Positions 63,346 through 64,000 of a stretch of 64,000 nucleotides of DNA are shown here, in pieces. Each line of letters starts with the position of its first letter. The stretch's first letter is position 1. The DNA comes from Argyresthia goedartella (lineage: Eukaryota; Arthropoda; Insecta; Lepidoptera; Argyresthiidae). Position numbers and translations under genes: made by a program. The notes under the pieces were generated by a model. That model was not told the DNA's origin. It did not search any database and worked only from the letters and a program-made list of their open reading frames with translations. Location: the NCBI GenBank assembly GCA_949825045.1, contig OX463806.1, forward strand, positions 42,990,208 through 43,054,207, in the 5' to 3' direction.

Positions 63346-63353
63346 AGACAGAC

Positions 63354-64000
63354 GCTTCTAAGGTAGAAAAATGTCTCCCCCCCCTCCCCCCCTCTAAACA
63401 CTTTCAACGAAAATTGGTATGAACACAATAAAAAAGCAATTATTTGCTGGTGAATAATGATAGTGATAGTTTGGCTTGGTGTATCAGGTGTATGTGAAGA
63501 ATACCTACCTAATTTATTTGTTTTGGCTTTTATTCTGCATTTATTACGGAACCCTAAATGTGCGATGTCCGACACGCACTTGGCTGGACTTTTTAATATT
63601 ATTTTACTGGCCTACGTAAGCACATCGGAGCCTCTCCCAAGCCCATATTAGAAAAAGGCGTAATGCTAGCTATAATGTTTATTTGTTTTTTTTTTTATTG
63701 TCCTTCTTATTTTGCATGAACTGAAATAAGTTTCCAAAATGACCAAGGTATATCCTTCTTCCAAAAATAGCGCCCAAGTTCAAGTGAGTCGATCTATTTT
63801 TGTCGTATCACTAAATCCGAATGTCTTGGTATGTGCAAACAAATCGAGCTCAATCCGATAAGGGCTTGTGTATCTGTAGCATCGGCGGATGTTACGCTGA
63901 TCTTGATAGATATAAACAGGTTAACTCAGAGCTAAGTTACGTTGCGCTACCAGACCCGGAGAGGGTAACTCAGCACTGCGCTACGTTGAACACTATTTTG
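63354..64000. other. Intergenic with repeat ends
   Basis: A C-rich run (63374-63392) and a GGGTTCCG-type end (TTACGGAACCCTAAATGTGCG .. CGCACTTGGCTGG, 63545-63588). The rest is unassigned to the window edge. Confidence 0.4.

Overview
The window reads as a piece of a lepidopteran (moth or butterfly) chromosome: AT-rich, two insect cuticle-protein genes, and a dense, layered set of transposable elements. The lepidopteran call rests on the Tweedle cuticle genes, a maT-type (DD37D) mariner, tRNA-headed SINEs and the GGGTTCCG-type repeats that I know to be abundant in that order. No species is assigned. I see no bacterial or viral genes and no CRISPR array.

Host genes. Only two genes look like real host genes, both on the minus strand: a canonical Tweedle (DUF243) structural cuticle protein at 14124-15329, and a small, much diverged Tweedle-like gene at 3125-3772. 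Both open with a splice acceptor at the same codon and phase inside the signal peptide, which argues they are paralogues about 11 kb apart. Their first mini-exons were not located. Two arrays of an E-box-like repeat flank the smaller gene. A CRE-rich, CpG-containing stretch at 6110-6320 could be a promoter of an unseen host gene.

Mobile DNA by region. 6.8-8.8 kb: a decayed LINE (LINE-P) carrying two SINEs. 8.8-13.2 kb: a nearly full-length two-ORF Jockey-type LINE (LINE-Q) with a solo LTR inserted in its reverse transcriptase, bounded by a perfect 5-bp duplication. 16-26 kb: mostly SINEs, MITEs and repeat fragments. 28.2-32.3 kb: three LINE pieces, the last (LINE-S) with an ORF broken by a single stop codon. 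37.8-41.1 kb: a decayed LINE (LINE-T) whose catalytic FADD is FAND. 42.7-44.0 kb: a maT mariner with one stop codon. 51.2-55.8 kb: an unusual single-ORF retrotransposon (zinc finger, reverse transcriptase, restriction-like endonuclease) sitting inside the 3' part of another LINE (LINE-U), with target duplication and an inverted copy of the flank at its 5' junction. 55.9-57.0 kb: an IS630/Tc1-like transposase remnant. 59.7-63.3 kb: a hAT element with terminal repeats, a perfect 8-bp target duplication and a spliced transposase gene.

SINE nicknames used here: SINE-A (A box TGGCCGAGTTGG), SINE-B (a different tRNA head but the same 3' core as SINE-A) and SINE-C (head beginning AGCTCCGTGGT). 'GGGTTCCG repeat' means the repeat bounded by GGGTTCCGTACC and GACTCGCACTTGGCCGG. 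The elements give a relative history: several insertions interrupt older ones. No element seems fully intact, but LINE-S, the mariner and the hAT are each one or two mutations from an open frame.
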